From 3-1-20CM-4-69-9 sp963833655 (GTDB lineage Bacteria > Actinomycetota > Thermoleophilia > Gaiellales > Gaiellaceae), in contig CAWHYL010000004.1 of NCBI GenBank assembly GCA_963833655.1, forward strand, positions 248,001 through 312,000: a stretch of DNA of 64,000 bases, given 5' to 3'. The number at the start of each line of letters is the position of its first letter. The stretch's first letter is position 1. Of the stretch, positions 16,987-25,984 are shown piece after piece. The notes below the pieces were generated by a model, which searched no databases, was not told the origin of the DNA, and saw only the letters and a program-made list of their open reading frames with translations. The position numbers and the translations under genes were made by a program.

Positions 16987-19050
16987 CTGATCGTCGGGAG
17001 CTTCTTCAACGACCACGCCGTCCTGTTCGCGCTCGTCTGCTCGGCAGTCGCGATCGCGTACGGGTTCGCGCTGACCCTCTGGCTGCTGCGGCAGCCGGAA
17101 GGCAACGAGCGCATGCGCGAGATTGCGCGCGCGATCCAGGAGGGGGCCAGCGCATATCTCAAGCGCCAGTACATGACGATCGCGGCGGTCTCGATCGTCC
17201 CCTTCCTGCTGCTCGGCTTCTACCACAAGCTCGGCTGGGGAACCGCGATCGGCTTCCTCATCGGCGCCACGCTCTCGGCCGCAGCCGGCTTCATCGGGAT
17301 GAACGTCGCCGTGCGGTCGAACGTGCGCACGGCGGAGGCGGCGCGACACGGGCTCAACCCGGCGCTCAACGTCGCCTTCAGGGCAGGTTCGGTCACGGGA
17401 ATGCTCGTCGTCGGCCTCGGGCTGCTCGGCGTCGCGGGCTACTACTGGGTGCTGACCGGCTGGATCGGGAACTCGCAGGAATCCGCGATCGATGACCTGG
17501 TCGGCCTCGCGTTCGGCGGCTCGCTGATCTCCGTCTTCGCCCGTCTCGGCGGTGGCATCTACACCAAGGCGGCCGATGTCGGCGCCGACCTCGTCGGCAA
17601 GATCGAGGCGGGCATCCCGGAGGACGACCCGCGCAACCCGGCGGTGATCGCGGACAACGTCGGCGACAACGTCGGCGACTGCGCCGGGATGGCGGCAGAC
17701 CTGTTCGAGACCTACGCCGTCACGGCGGTCGCCGTGATGCTGCTCGGGCTTCAGTTCCCGTCGTCGAACCTCGCGCTCTATCCGCTCGCGATCGGCGGGA
17801 TGTCGATCCTCGCCTCCGTGATCGGGACGCTGTTCGCCCGCGTCGGTCGCGGCGGGTCGATCATGAACGCGCTCTACCGCGCGGTGCTGGTTGCGACGGT
17901 CCTGTCCGCGATCGGGTTCATCCCCGTCACGATGGCCTTCGACAGCGGCAAGTTCGACTTCAAGGCTCTCTACGTCTCGGCGATCATCGGCCTGGTCGTC
18001 ACGTTCCTCCTCGTCGCGATCACCGAGTACTACACGGGCACGCGCTGGGGGCCGGTGAAGTTGATCTCGTCGGCGTCACAAACCGGCCACGCGACGAACA
18101 TCATCTCCGGACTCGCCGTCGGGATGCAGGCGACCGCGCTGCCTGTCGTCGTCATCGCGGCCGGCATCCTCGTCGCGCACCACTTCGCCGGGCTCTACGG
18201 GATCGGCGTCGCCGTGATGGCGCAGCTCTCGATGACGGGCCTGATCGTCGCGCTCGACGCGTACGGCCCGGTGACGGACAACGCCGGCGGGATCGCCGAG
18301 ATGGCCGATCTCGACGAGTCCGTGCGCGCGATCACGGATCCGCTCGATGCCGTCGGCAACACGACGAAGGCGGTGACGAAGGGGTACGCGATCGGCTCGG
18401 CCGCGCTCGCGGCGCTCGTCCTCTTCGACTCGTACACGACGGGCCTCCACGACCAGGCTGCGGCCGGCAGCGGGCTCTCGGCGATCAGCTTCAACCTGAA
18501 CGACGCCTGGGTGATCGCCGGCCTGTTCATCGGCGGGCTGATGCCGTTCCTCTTCGCGTCGCTTGCGATGCAGGCGGTCGGCCGCGTCGGCGGCCAGGTG
18601 GTGACCGAAGTACGGCGCCAGTTCCGCGAGAACCCCGGAATCATGGAAGGGACGACGCGACCGGAGTACGGACGGGCGATCGACATCGTCACCGGCTCCG
18701 CGATCAAGGAGATGCTCGCGCCGGCGCTGATTCCGATTCTGTTCCCGATCATCGTCGGGATCATCAACCCGCGCATGCTCGGCGGGCTCCTGATCGGCAC
18801 GATCGTCACGGGACTCTTTCTGGCGATCGCGATGACATCCGGCGGCGGCGCGTGGGACAACGCCAAGAAGCTGATCGAGGACGGCGCCTACGGCGGCAAA
18901 GGCTCGGAAGCGCACGCGGCCTCCGTCACTGGCGACACGGTCGGCGACCCCTACAAGGACACCGCCGGCCCGGCGATCAACCCGATGATCAAGATCGCCA
19001 ACATCGTCGCGATCCTGATCATCCCGCTCATCGTTTCGATCCACGGCTAG
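16987..19050 (+). CDS. hppA: Membrane-bound K+-independent H+-pyrophosphatase
   Basis: Pumps protons out of the cytoplasm using pyrophosphate hydrolysis. The 687-aa protein has about 16 membrane spans, the PPi site (DVGADLVGKIEAGIPEDDPR and NVGDNVGDCAGMAADLFE) and the C-terminal SVTGDTVGDPYKDTAGPAIN. In the motif GNTTKAVTKG the Lys and Thr mark the K+-independent, proton-pumping subfamily. The first ATG/GTG/TTG in frame is ATG 17113, which would cut off the first membrane helix; an in-frame TGA lies at 16963. CTG 16987, 8 nt behind AAGGGGG (16972-16978), is therefore the most likely start. Its stop codon lies in a duplicated 34-bp segment. Confidence 0.95.
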   Translation: MIVGSFFNDHAVLFALVCSAVAIAYGFALTLWLLRQPEGNERMREIARAIQEGASAYLKRQYMTIAAVSIVPFLLLGFYHKLGWGTAIGFLIGATLSAAAGFIGMNVAVRSNVRTAEAARHGLNPALNVAFRAGSVTGMLVVGLGLLGVAGYYWVLTGWIGNSQESAIDDLVGLAFGGSLISVFARLGGGIYTKAADVGADLVGKIEAGIPEDDPRNPAVIADNVGDNVGDCAGMAADLFETYAVTAVAVMLLGLQFPSSNLALYPLAIGGMSILASVIGTLFARVGRGGSIMNALYRAVLVATVLSAIGFIPVTMAFDSGKFDFKALYVSAIIGLVVTFLLVAITEYYTGTRWGPVKLISSASQTGHATNIISGLAVGMQATALPVVVIAAGILVAHHFAGLYGIGVAVMAQLSMTGLIVALDAYGPVTDNAGGIAEMADLDESVRAITDPLDAVGNTTKAVTKGYAIGSAALAALVLFDSYTTGLHDQAAAGSGLSAISFNLNDAWVIAGLFIGGLMPFLFASLAMQAVGRVGGQVVTEVRRQFRENPGIMEGTTRPEYGRAIDIVTGSAIKEMLAPALIPILFPIIVGIINPRMLGGLLIGTIVTGLFLAIAMTSGGGAWDNAKKLIEDGAYGGKGSEAHAASVTGDTVGDPYKDTAGPAINPMIKIANIVAILIIPLIVSIHG

Positions 19051-19098
19051 CGCCGCGGATCGACTCGTTTCGATCCACGGCTAGCGCCGCGGATCGAC
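19031..19098 (+). repeat. 34-bp tandem duplication over the hppA stop
   Basis: Two identical 34-bp copies (19031-19064 and 19065-19098), each containing the last hppA codons and the TAG. The first TAG ends the protein, so the duplication does not change the product. Confidence 0.9.
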
Positions 19099-19108
19099 TC
19101 GAGGTACG

Positions 19109-19143
19109 CGCGAGTGCCGAAGACGCGGTCTTCGGCACTCGCG
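19109..19143. terminator. Perfect 16-bp stem, 3-nt loop
   Basis: A 16-bp perfect inverted repeat (arms 19109-19124 and 19128-19143, loop GCG) 59 bp after the hppA stop. There is no T-run, so it may stop transcription weakly, protect the 3' end of the hppA mRNA, or be a protein site. Confidence 0.55.
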
Positions 19144-19180
19144 AACTCGATTGGTCGGTGGGCGACGGGTTCGGACAGCG

Positions 19181-19734
19181 CGCGTCGTGGCGGCTTCGCC
19201 GTCCCGGCGCGCGTGAGTCCGGCCGACCGTTAGAGCGGCTCCGCTCGCTCTAACGTTCCGCCTGGGTGCGTCGAAGGGGTCGAGCGTTTGCAACCTGGGG
19301 TCTGACCCCGAATGGGTCGAGCGTTTGCAACCTGGGGTCTGACCCCGGCGGGGTCAGACCGCTGCCTTAGGCTCCACGCGTCGTGGCGGCTTCGCCGTCC
19401 CGGCGCGCGTGAGTCCGGCCGACCGTTAGAGCGGCTCCGCTCGCTCTAACGTTCCGCCTGGGTGCGTCGAATGGGTCGAGCGTTTGCAACCTGGGGTCTG
19501 ACCCCGAATGGGTCGAGCGTTTGCAACCTAGGGTCTGACCCCGCTGGGGCCAGACCCCTGCCGCAGGCTCCACGCGTCGTGGCGGCTTCGCCGTCCCGGC
19601 GCGCGTGAGTCCGGCCGACCGTTAGAGCGGCTCCGCTCGCTCTAACGTTCCGCCTGGGTGCGTCGAATGGGTCGAGCGTTTGCAACCTGGGGTCTGACCC
19701 CGGCGGGGTCAGACCCCTGCCTTAGGCTCCGCGC
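19181..19734. repeat. Three tandem 196-bp repeats with REP-like palindromes
   Basis: Copies start at 19181, 19377 and 19573, exactly 196 bp apart; the third is shortened by about one internal subunit. Each contains the inverted repeat GTTAGAGCG...CGCTCTAAC, one or two subunits GGGTCGAGCGTTTGCAACCT followed by GGGGTCTGACCCC, and a facing GGGGTCAGACC that forms a 13-bp hairpin. Each ends with AGGCTCC; in the third copy this is the -10 box (TAGGCT, 19723-19728) of the next gene. No credible gene lies within. Short open frames on the minus strand are repetitive and lack domains. Confidence 0.9.
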
Positions 19735-21639
19735 GTGAGCACGCCACAGCGGAGCGGCAGGCGTCGGCGGGCGCAGCGGCTCGAGCGTGTGCTCGGCACT
19801 CCGGCGCTCTTCGCGACCGCGTACGGGAACGTCGGCTCCTCGATCTACTACGCGCTCGGCCTCGTTGCCGGCATCGCGCTCGGCCTGACGCCGCTGGTGT
19901 TCGTCATCAGCGGACTCATCTTCGCCGCCACCGCGGCAACCTACGCCGAGGGAACCGTCCGCTTCCCGGAAGCGGGCGGCTCGTCGAGCTTCGCGCGACA
20001 CGCCTTCAACGAGCTCGTCTCGTTCGCTGCGGCGTGGGCGCAGATGCTCAACTACATCATCACGATCGCCATCTCGGCGTTCTTCGTGCCGCACTACCTC
20101 TCGATCTTCTGGGGCCCGCTGCGGGAGAACCCGTGGGACATCGTCGGCGGCGTCGCCGTCGTCGTGGTGCTCGTCCTGCTCAACATCGTCGGGATCCAGG
20201 AAGCCGCGCGGCTGAACATTCTGCTCGCGGTGATCGACTTCGCGACGCAGCTGCTGCTCGTGATCATCGGCTTCGCGCTCATCTTCGATGCACACGTCGT
20301 CTTCTCCGCGAACATCCATTGGGGCGTCGCGCCGACGTGGCAGAACTTCTTCCTCGCGATTCCGATCGCGATGATCGCGTACACCGGGATCGAGACGGTC
20401 TCGAACCTCGCCGAAGAGGCGCGCGACCCGCCGCGGGACATCCCGCGCGCGATCTCGTGGGTCGCGATCGCCGTCTTCGCGATCTACTTCACGCTGCCGC
20501 TCATCGCCTTGTCGGCGCTGCCGGTGCAGAAGGCGGTGCACGGCGGCTACCAGACGCTGCTCGGGTTGCCGCCGGACAAGGGCGGGTTCGAGAACGACCC
20601 GGTGCTCGGCCTCGTCGAGAACCTCGGCATACACGGCGCCGTGCTCCACGCCGCCAAGATCTACGTCGGGATCCTCGCCGCGACGATCCTCTTCATCGCG
20701 ACGAACGCGGGCGTCATCGGCGCGTCACGGATCACGTATGCAATGGCGAGCTACCGCCAGCTGCCGGAGCTGTTCCGCCGCCTCCACCCGAAGTTCAAGA
20801 CGCCGGCCCTGTCGCTCGTCGTCTTCGCGGGGCTGATCCCGATCATCGTCCTGCTTCCCGGCCGCACAGCGTTCCTCGGCGACATGTACGCGTTCGGCGC
20901 GATGCTGTCGTTCACGATCGCGCACGTGTCGGTAATCGCACTGCGCATGCATACGCGCGACGACCCGGAGGCGTTCAAGATCCGGCCGAGCCTGCGGTTC
21001 CGCGGCGTCGACTGGCCGCTCTTCGCACTCTTCGGGGCGTTCGGCACGGGCGCCGCCTGGATCGTCGTGGTCGTCCAGAAGCCGGGTCCCCGCTGGGCCG
21101 GCCTCGGCTGGCTTGCGATCGGCTTCGTCGTCTACATCGCCTATCGCAGGCTCGTCCTGCACGCGCCGCTCGAGGAGACGATCCACGCCCCGGTGATCAT
21201 GGGGCCCGGCGCGGCGCTCGAATACCGCAACATTCTCGTCCCCGTGAAGCCCGGTCGCGAGTCGGAGGAGGCGATCGACTTCGCAGCGCGGCTGGCCGCC
21301 GAGCGTCGCGCCTCGATCGTCGCGTTCGCGGTGATCACGGTGCCACTCGAATTACCGCTCGACTCGGCGCTGCCCGAGGACGAGAAACGAGCGGACATCG
21401 CGCTCGACTCCGCCTCCGCGATCGCCGAGCTCTACGGCGTCAACTTCATCGAGCGCCTCGTGCGTGCGCGCAGCCCCGGCCGTGCGATCGTCGACGAAGC
21501 TGCGCGGCGAAACAGCGAGATCATCGTCATGGGGGCGCCGCGGAGCGGGCGGGGCGACGTCTTCAGCGAGACGGTCGACTTCGTGCTGAAGCACGCCCCC
21601 TGCCGCGTGATGGTCGCCGCCGGCCGGCGCGCCGCTTGA
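19735..21639 (+). CDS. APC-family permease with C-terminal UspA domain (KimA-like)
   Basis: A 634-aa transporter: about 12 membrane helices from residue 20 to 480 with the APC start TPALFATAYGNVGSSIYYALG and AYTGIETVSNLAEEARDPPRD, then a cytosolic UspA-like domain (residues about 495-630: YRNILVPVKPGRESEEAIDFA ... EIIVMGAPRSGRGDVF). This build matches the potassium importer KimA/YdaO of Bacillus, which is also an APC protein with a USP domain. With a paralogue and two RCK proteins downstream, potassium uptake is a reasonable inference; amino-acid transport is the alternative. GTG 19735 stands 6 nt behind TAGGCT within the repeat. Confidence 0.85.
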   Translation: MSTPQRSGRRRRAQRLERVLGTPALFATAYGNVGSSIYYALGLVAGIALGLTPLVFVISGLIFAATAATYAEGTVRFPEAGGSSSFARHAFNELVSFAAAWAQMLNYIITIAISAFFVPHYLSIFWGPLRENPWDIVGGVAVVVVLVLLNIVGIQEAARLNILLAVIDFATQLLLVIIGFALIFDAHVVFSANIHWGVAPTWQNFFLAIPIAMIAYTGIETVSNLAEEARDPPRDIPRAISWVAIAVFAIYFTLPLIALSALPVQKAVHGGYQTLLGLPPDKGGFENDPVLGLVENLGIHGAVLHAAKIYVGILAATILFIATNAGVIGASRITYAMASYRQLPELFRRLHPKFKTPALSLVVFAGLIPIIVLLPGRTAFLGDMYAFGAMLSFTIAHVSVIALRMHTRDDPEAFKIRPSLRFRGVDWPLFALFGAFGTGAAWIVVVVQKPGPRWAGLGWLAIGFVVYIAYRRLVLHAPLEETIHAPVIMGPGAALEYRNILVPVKPGRESEEAIDFAARLAAERRASIVAFAVITVPLELPLDSALPEDEKRADIALDSASAIAELYGVNFIERLVRARSPGRAIVDEAARRNSEIIVMGAPRSGRGDVFSETVDFVLKHAPCRVMVAAGRRAA

Positions 21640-21809
21640 CCTTCTACCGGAACGCGATCGCCGTCTTCGGCGTCGTCTTCGTCGGGATCGGCGTCGCGCT
21701 CGTCGTCGTGACCGCGATCAACGGCGGCGGCGTCCTCGGCTACATCCTCGGCGTGCTCTTCGCCGCGCTCGGCATCGGGCGCCTCTACCTGCTCCGAGCA
21801 CGGCGCTAG
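21636..21809 (+). CDS. Small two-helix membrane protein
   Basis: A 57-aa protein with two hydrophobic helices (IAVFGVVFVGIGVALVVV and GGVLGYILGVLFAALGIGRL) and an Arg-rich end. TTG 21636 overlaps the permease TGA (TTGA), so translation is probably coupled. Its stop TAG is part of the -10 box of the next permease gene. No family is recognised; it may accompany the flanking transporters. Confidence 0.65.
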   Translation: MTFYRNAIAVFGVVFVGIGVALVVVTAINGGGVLGYILGVLFAALGIGRLYLLRARR

Positions 21810-21818
21810 GCTCACCGC

Positions 21819-23693
21819 GTGGCGCGCAAGCTGCCTCGCCTGCAACGGGTCCTCGACGCACCCGCGCTGTTCTCGATCGCCTACGGGGAGATCGCGTCAT
21901 CGATCTACTTCGCCCTCGGGATCATCGCGCTGCGGGCGCTCGGCTTCGCCCCGGCCGTGCTGTTCGCGGCCGGCCTCCTGTTCCTCCTGGTCTCGCTCTC
22001 GTACGCCGAGGGCACCGCCGCCATCCGCGAGACGGGCGGCGCGGCGACGTTCGTGCGCATCGCCTTCAACGACTTCTGGGGCTTCGTCACAGGCTGGGTG
22101 CTCTTCCTCGACTACCTGATCGTGATCGCGCTGTCGGCGCTGTTCGTCCCCCATTACGTCGCCGGCGCGTTCTTCACGAAGGTTCACCGCCCGTGGGACG
22201 TCGTCATCGGCTGCGTCGTCATCGCCGGAATCGCCGTCGTGCGGCTCGTCCATCGCACTCGCCTCCACCGCTGGGCGCTCGTCGTCGCCCTCGTCGACCT
22301 CGCCACGCAGCTGCTGATCGTCGTGCTCGGCTTCGCGCTCCTCTTCTCGCCCGATGCGCTGAAGGCCGGCACGTCCCTCGGGACCTCACCCACCTGGCAC
22401 TCGCTGCTCTTCGCGATCCCGCTCGCGATGCTCGCGTACACAGGGCTCGAGACGGTCGCGAACCTCGCGGAGGAGACGCGGCGGCCCGGCCGCGACCTGC
22501 CGCGCTCCGTCTTCAGCGCGATCGGGCTCGTCGTCGTCCTCTACGTCGCGATCGCGGTCGTGGGCCTGTCGGCCTTCCCCGCCGAGCACGGAACGCTTCT
22601 CGGCAGCAACTGGCTGCGCGCACCGCTCGTCGGTGTCGCATCTCAGATCCGCGCCGAGGCGCCGAGCTGGATCGGCGACCCGTTGCAGGTGTTCGTCGGG
22701 CTTTCCGGGGCGCTGATCCTGGTCACCGCCGCAACGACGTCGATCTCCGGCTTCGGCCGGCTTGCGTACTCGCTCGGCGAGCACGGGCAGCTGCCGCGGA
22801 AGTTCGGGATGCTGCGGCAGCGCACGCTGGTCGCGCCGCAGTCGATCGTCGCCGCCGCTGCGATCGCGATCGCGCTCCTCATCGGCACGGCCCTGCTGCC
22901 GCATCCGGTGTTCTTCCTCGCGAGCCTCTTCAGCTTCGGGGTCCTGCTCGCGTTCACGGCCGCGCAGCTCGCCGTGATCCGGCTCCGCTTCACGGAGCCG
23001 AACCGGCGCCGGCCGTATCGAGTCCCGCTCACGGTCGGACGTCTCCCGATCCCATCGCTCGTCGGCGCGATCCTGACGTTCGTCGTCTGGATCGACGCGA
23101 TCGCCACGCACAAGGGCGCGCGCTACGGCGGCGCGGCGTGGCTCGCCATCGGGCTCGTCGTCTACGTCGCCGTCCGGCGATCGCGCGGCGAAGGCCTGTT
23201 CGAGCCCGTGATCTCGGCGGACGAGCACCGCAACCTCGCCGAGGCCGAGTTCTCGAAGATCCTCGTGCCGATGAAGCTCGGGGAGATCGGCGAGGAGATG
23301 ATCGCGACAGCCGTGAAGCTCGCACAGGACCGCGGTGCCTCCGTCGAGGCGCTGCACGTGATCCGCGTGCCGCTCGAGCTGCCGCTCGACGCCGAGCTCG
23401 AGGAGCAGGAGGAGCGGGCGGAGGCGTCGATCGCCGAGGCGAAGCTGCTCGGCGCCGATCACGGCGTCACCGTCGAGGGCCGCACCGTGCGCGCGCGCGC
23501 GATCGGTCAGGCGATCGTGCAGGAGGCGGCCGAGCAGGGCGCCGACCTCATCGTCCTGGGCTCGTCGCCGCGCTGGCGGCGGCAGTCGCGGTTCTTCTCG
23601 CCCACGGTCGACTACGTCCTCAAGAAGGCGCCCTCGGAGGTTCTCATCGTTGCGTTTCCGCAGGGGGTGCTCGAGGGGGACGGCGCTGGGTGA
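21819..23693 (+). CDS. Second APC-family permease with C-terminal UspA domain (KimA-like)
   Basis: A 624-aa paralogue of the 19735 gene with the same order: membrane part starting PALFSIAYGEIASSIYFALG, the motif AYTGLETVANLAEETRRPGRD, then a UspA domain (FSKILVPMKLGEIGEEMIATA ... LIVLGSSPRWRRQSRFF). The two proteins differ enough to have diverged for some time. GTG 21819 is 6 nt behind TAGGCT (21807-21812), so it has its own promoter although it is only 9 bp from the small ORF. Same potassium-uptake inference as for the first copy. Confidence 0.84.
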   Translation: MARKLPRLQRVLDAPALFSIAYGEIASSIYFALGIIALRALGFAPAVLFAAGLLFLLVSLSYAEGTAAIRETGGAATFVRIAFNDFWGFVTGWVLFLDYLIVIALSALFVPHYVAGAFFTKVHRPWDVVIGCVVIAGIAVVRLVHRTRLHRWALVVALVDLATQLLIVVLGFALLFSPDALKAGTSLGTSPTWHSLLFAIPLAMLAYTGLETVANLAEETRRPGRDLPRSVFSAIGLVVVLYVAIAVVGLSAFPAEHGTLLGSNWLRAPLVGVASQIRAEAPSWIGDPLQVFVGLSGALILVTAATTSISGFGRLAYSLGEHGQLPRKFGMLRQRTLVAPQSIVAAAAIAIALLIGTALLPHPVFFLASLFSFGVLLAFTAAQLAVIRLRFTEPNRRRPYRVPLTVGRLPIPSLVGAILTFVVWIDAIATHKGARYGGAAWLAIGLVVYVAVRRSRGEGLFEPVISADEHRNLAEAEFSKILVPMKLGEIGEEMIATAVKLAQDRGASVEALHVIRVPLELPLDAELEEQEERAEASIAEAKLLGADHGVTVEGRTVRARAIGQAIVQEAAEQGADLIVLGSSPRWRRQSRFFSPTVDYVLKKAPSEVLIVAFPQGVLEGDGAG

Positions 23694-23755
23694 CGCACAG
23701 GCTCGACGCGCCCGGCAGGGTGTTCTGGCAGGTGACGGCGAGCTACGCTGAGTTC

Positions 23756-24190
23756 GTGAAGCTCATCGTCATCGGCTGCGGCCGGGTGGGCTCGACGATC
23801 GCAAAGCGTTTCGCCGCCGAAGGGTGGGACGTGACGGCCATCGACGAGAAGGAGTCCGCCCTCAACCGCCTCGGCGAGGACTGGACCGGCGGGTTCGTCG
23901 TCGGCCACGGCATGGACACGGCCGTCCTTCGAGCCGCGGGCATCGAGGAGGCCGACTCCGTCGTCGTCAGCACGGACGGCGACAACACGAACCTCGTCAT
24001 CGGCCAGGTCGCGCAGAAGCGCTTCGGCATCGAGTGCACGGTCGTCCGGATCCTCGATCCGGCACGGGCGCAGTTCTACAGCTCGCGCGGGCTGCGCACG
24101 GTCTGTCCAACCGCGACTGCGATCGACAGCCTGGACGAGGCAGTCCGTACCTGTGTCATTCCCGAGCAGCGCGAGGAGGCGAACGTCTAG
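23756..24190 (+). CDS. TrkA-N (RCK) NAD-binding protein
   Basis: A 144-aa protein consisting of only the TrkA-N domain: KLIVIGCGRVGSTIAKRFA (dinucleotide-binding loop), then SVVVSTDGDNTNLVIGQVA. It lacks the TrkA-C ligand-binding domain that the next gene has. Such RCK proteins gate potassium transporters in response to nucleotides. GTG 23756 lies 6 nt behind TACGCT (23744-23749). It is followed directly by the second trkA gene. Confidence 0.88.
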   Translation: MKLIVIGCGRVGSTIAKRFAAEGWDVTAIDEKESALNRLGEDWTGGFVVGHGMDTAVLRAAGIEEADSVVVSTDGDNTNLVIGQVAQKRFGIECTVVRILDPARAQFYSSRGLRTVCPTATAIDSLDEAVRTCVIPEQREEANV

Positions 24191-24853
24191 GTGTATGTCC
24201 TGATTGCCGGCGGCGGCAAGGCGGGTGCAAACGTCATGCGTGCCCTGCTCCGGAACGGCCACGAAGCGACGATCATCGAGCAGGGCCGCGACCGCTACGA
24301 GCGGCTCGAGGCCGAGTTCGAGCACCAGGCGATGAACGGCGACGCGACGGAGCTGTTCGTCCTCGAGAAGGCAGGGATCAAACGGCCGCCGGACCTCGTC
24401 CTGGCCCTCACCGGCGACGACGAGGACAACCTCGTCATCTCGCAGCTCGCGAAGGAGAAGTACGGCGTGCCGAAGGTGATCGCGCGTGTCAACGACCCGC
24501 GGAACCAGCCGCACTTCGACCTCCTCGGGATTTCCCCGACGATCTGCGCGACGTCGAGCATCCTCGGGCTCGTCGAGCACGAGGTGCCCGAGCACGAGCT
24601 CGTGCACCTGCTCGAGCTCCGCAAGGAGAACCTCGAGATCGTCGAGGTGCAGATCGACAAGAGCTCTCCCAGCGCAGGCAAGACGGTCGAGAAGCTGAGC
24701 CTGCCGGAGGGCTCGCGGCTCATCTCCGTCATGCGCGACGGGAAGGCGGAGATCGCGGTCGGGTCGACGGAGCTCAAGCCCGGCGACCAGGTGCTCGCGA
24801 TCCTGCAGCCGGGCAAGGAAGACGAGCTTCGCAGCGTGCTGCTGAAGAAGTAG
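24191..24853 (+). CDS. trkA: TrkA-type potassium transport regulator (TrkA-N plus TrkA-C)
   Basis: A 220-aa RCK protein: N-terminal VLIAGGGKAGANVMRALL, LVLALTGDDEDNLVISQLA, and a C-terminal TrkA-C domain from about residue 140 (ENLEIVEVQIDKSSPSAGKT). GTG 24191 follows the stop of the first trkA gene without a gap. Together they resemble the CeoB/CeoC pairs of Actinobacteria, here placed behind two APC-UspA permeases rather than TrkH/TrkG. Confidence 0.9.
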   Translation: MYVLIAGGGKAGANVMRALLRNGHEATIIEQGRDRYERLEAEFEHQAMNGDATELFVLEKAGIKRPPDLVLALTGDDEDNLVISQLAKEKYGVPKVIARVNDPRNQPHFDLLGISPTICATSSILGLVEHEVPEHELVHLLELRKENLEIVEVQIDKSSPSAGKTVEKLSLPEGSRLISVMRDGKAEIAVGSTELKPGDQVLAILQPGKEDELRSVLLKK

Positions 24854-24931
24854 GCCGCGGCTCCTGGCACGAATCTAAGAAGTCCGTAAGGACGGGAACC
24901 ACGCGCGTGCCGCGTGGGTACTTTGGCCGGG

Positions 24932-25984
24932 ATGCTCGCGACCTTCCTTGCCGCCGCTGCGCTGCTCGCGCCGCAGCAGCAGGAGCTCTCGCTCCAGCCC
25001 TACGCCAGCGGCCTGGCCGGGCTCACGGCCGTCGCATCGACGCCCGCGGAGCCGAACCGGCTGTATGCCGTGGAGCAGCCGGGCCGCATCGTCTACCTCG
25101 TCGGCGGACAAGTGCGCGGCACGTTCATCGACCTCACGGACCGGATCACGAGCGGCGGCGAGCAGGGGCTGCTGTCGGTCGCGTTTCACCCGAACTACAA
25201 GCGCAACCATCGCTTCTACGTCGACTACACCGACAAGCAGGGCAACACGCGGGTCGTCGAATTCCGCTCGCGTAACGGCCGCGGCCTGAAGTCGACTGCG
25301 CGCCAGCTCCTGTTCGTGCGGCAGCCGTACGCGAACCACAACGGCGGCGACCTGCAGTTCGACCGCCACGGGCTGCTGTACGTGGGCATGGGTGACGGCG
25401 GCTCAGCCGGCGATCCGGGCAATCGCGCGCAGAACCCGCGCCAGCGTCTCGGCAAGCTGCTGCGCATCAACCCGCTCAAGCGCCGGGCCCGTTGGCAGAT
25501 GGTCGCGCTCGGGCTGCGCAACCCCTGGCGCTTCTCGTTCGACCGCGCCAACCGCGACCTCTACATCGGCGACGTCGGGCAGGGGAACTGGGAGGAGATC
25601 GACTATCGCCCCGCGTCGGCAATCGGCAGGCTGGCGAACTACGGCTGGCACGTCTTCGAGGGCCACGCGCGCTTCAGCAGCACGCCGCTCGGGCCCGGCC
25701 ACGTCGTCGCGCCCGTGTACGTGTACAGCCACGACAACGGGAACTGCTCCGTCACCGGCGGCTACGTCTATCGCGGCCGCAGCGTGCCTGCCGCGGTCGG
25801 GCGTTACTTCTTCGGTGACTTCTGCTCCGGCAGCATCTGGAGCCTCCGGATCGACCACGGCGCGGCCGTCGACGTCCGGCGCGAGCCGTTCACCGTCTCA
25901 CAGCTGACCTCGTTCGGCGAGGACGCCGCCGGCGAGCTCTATCTCGCGACCGGCGACGGGCGCATCTATAAGCTCGGCGGCTGA
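24932..25984 (+). CDS. PQQ-dependent sugar dehydrogenase-like beta-propeller protein
   Basis: A 350-aa exported protein of the soluble aldose dehydrogenase/GSDH family: a short signal peptide, GLAGLTAVA, QPGRIVYLV, GGEQGLLSVAFHP, NHNGGDLQFDRHGLLYVGMGDGG, ALGLRNPWRFSFDR and IGDVGQGNWEEIDY, all in family order. It probably oxidises a sugar or alcohol with PQQ outside the cell, but some members have no known cofactor. ATG 24932 is 7 nt behind TACTTT (24919-24924); GTG 24914 is an alternative start. Confidence 0.88.
   Translation: MLATFLAAAALLAPQQQELSLQPYASGLAGLTAVASTPAEPNRLYAVEQPGRIVYLVGGQVRGTFIDLTDRITSGGEQGLLSVAFHPNYKRNHRFYVDYTDKQGNTRVVEFRSRNGRGLKSTARQLLFVRQPYANHNGGDLQFDRHGLLYVGMGDGGSAGDPGNRAQNPRQRLGKLLRINPLKRRARWQMVALGLRNPWRFSFDRANRDLYIGDVGQGNWEEIDYRPASAIGRLANYGWHVFEGHARFSSTPLGPGHVVAPVYVYSHDNGNCSVTGGYVYRGRSVPAAVGRYFFGDFCSGSIWSLRIDHGAAVDVRREPFTVSQLTSFGEDAAGELYLATGDGRIYKLGG

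Noticed and set aside
19181..19734. CRISPR array or tRNA-like repeats
   Set aside because: The 196-bp units are uniform with no variable spacers; palindromes fit REP-like elements.
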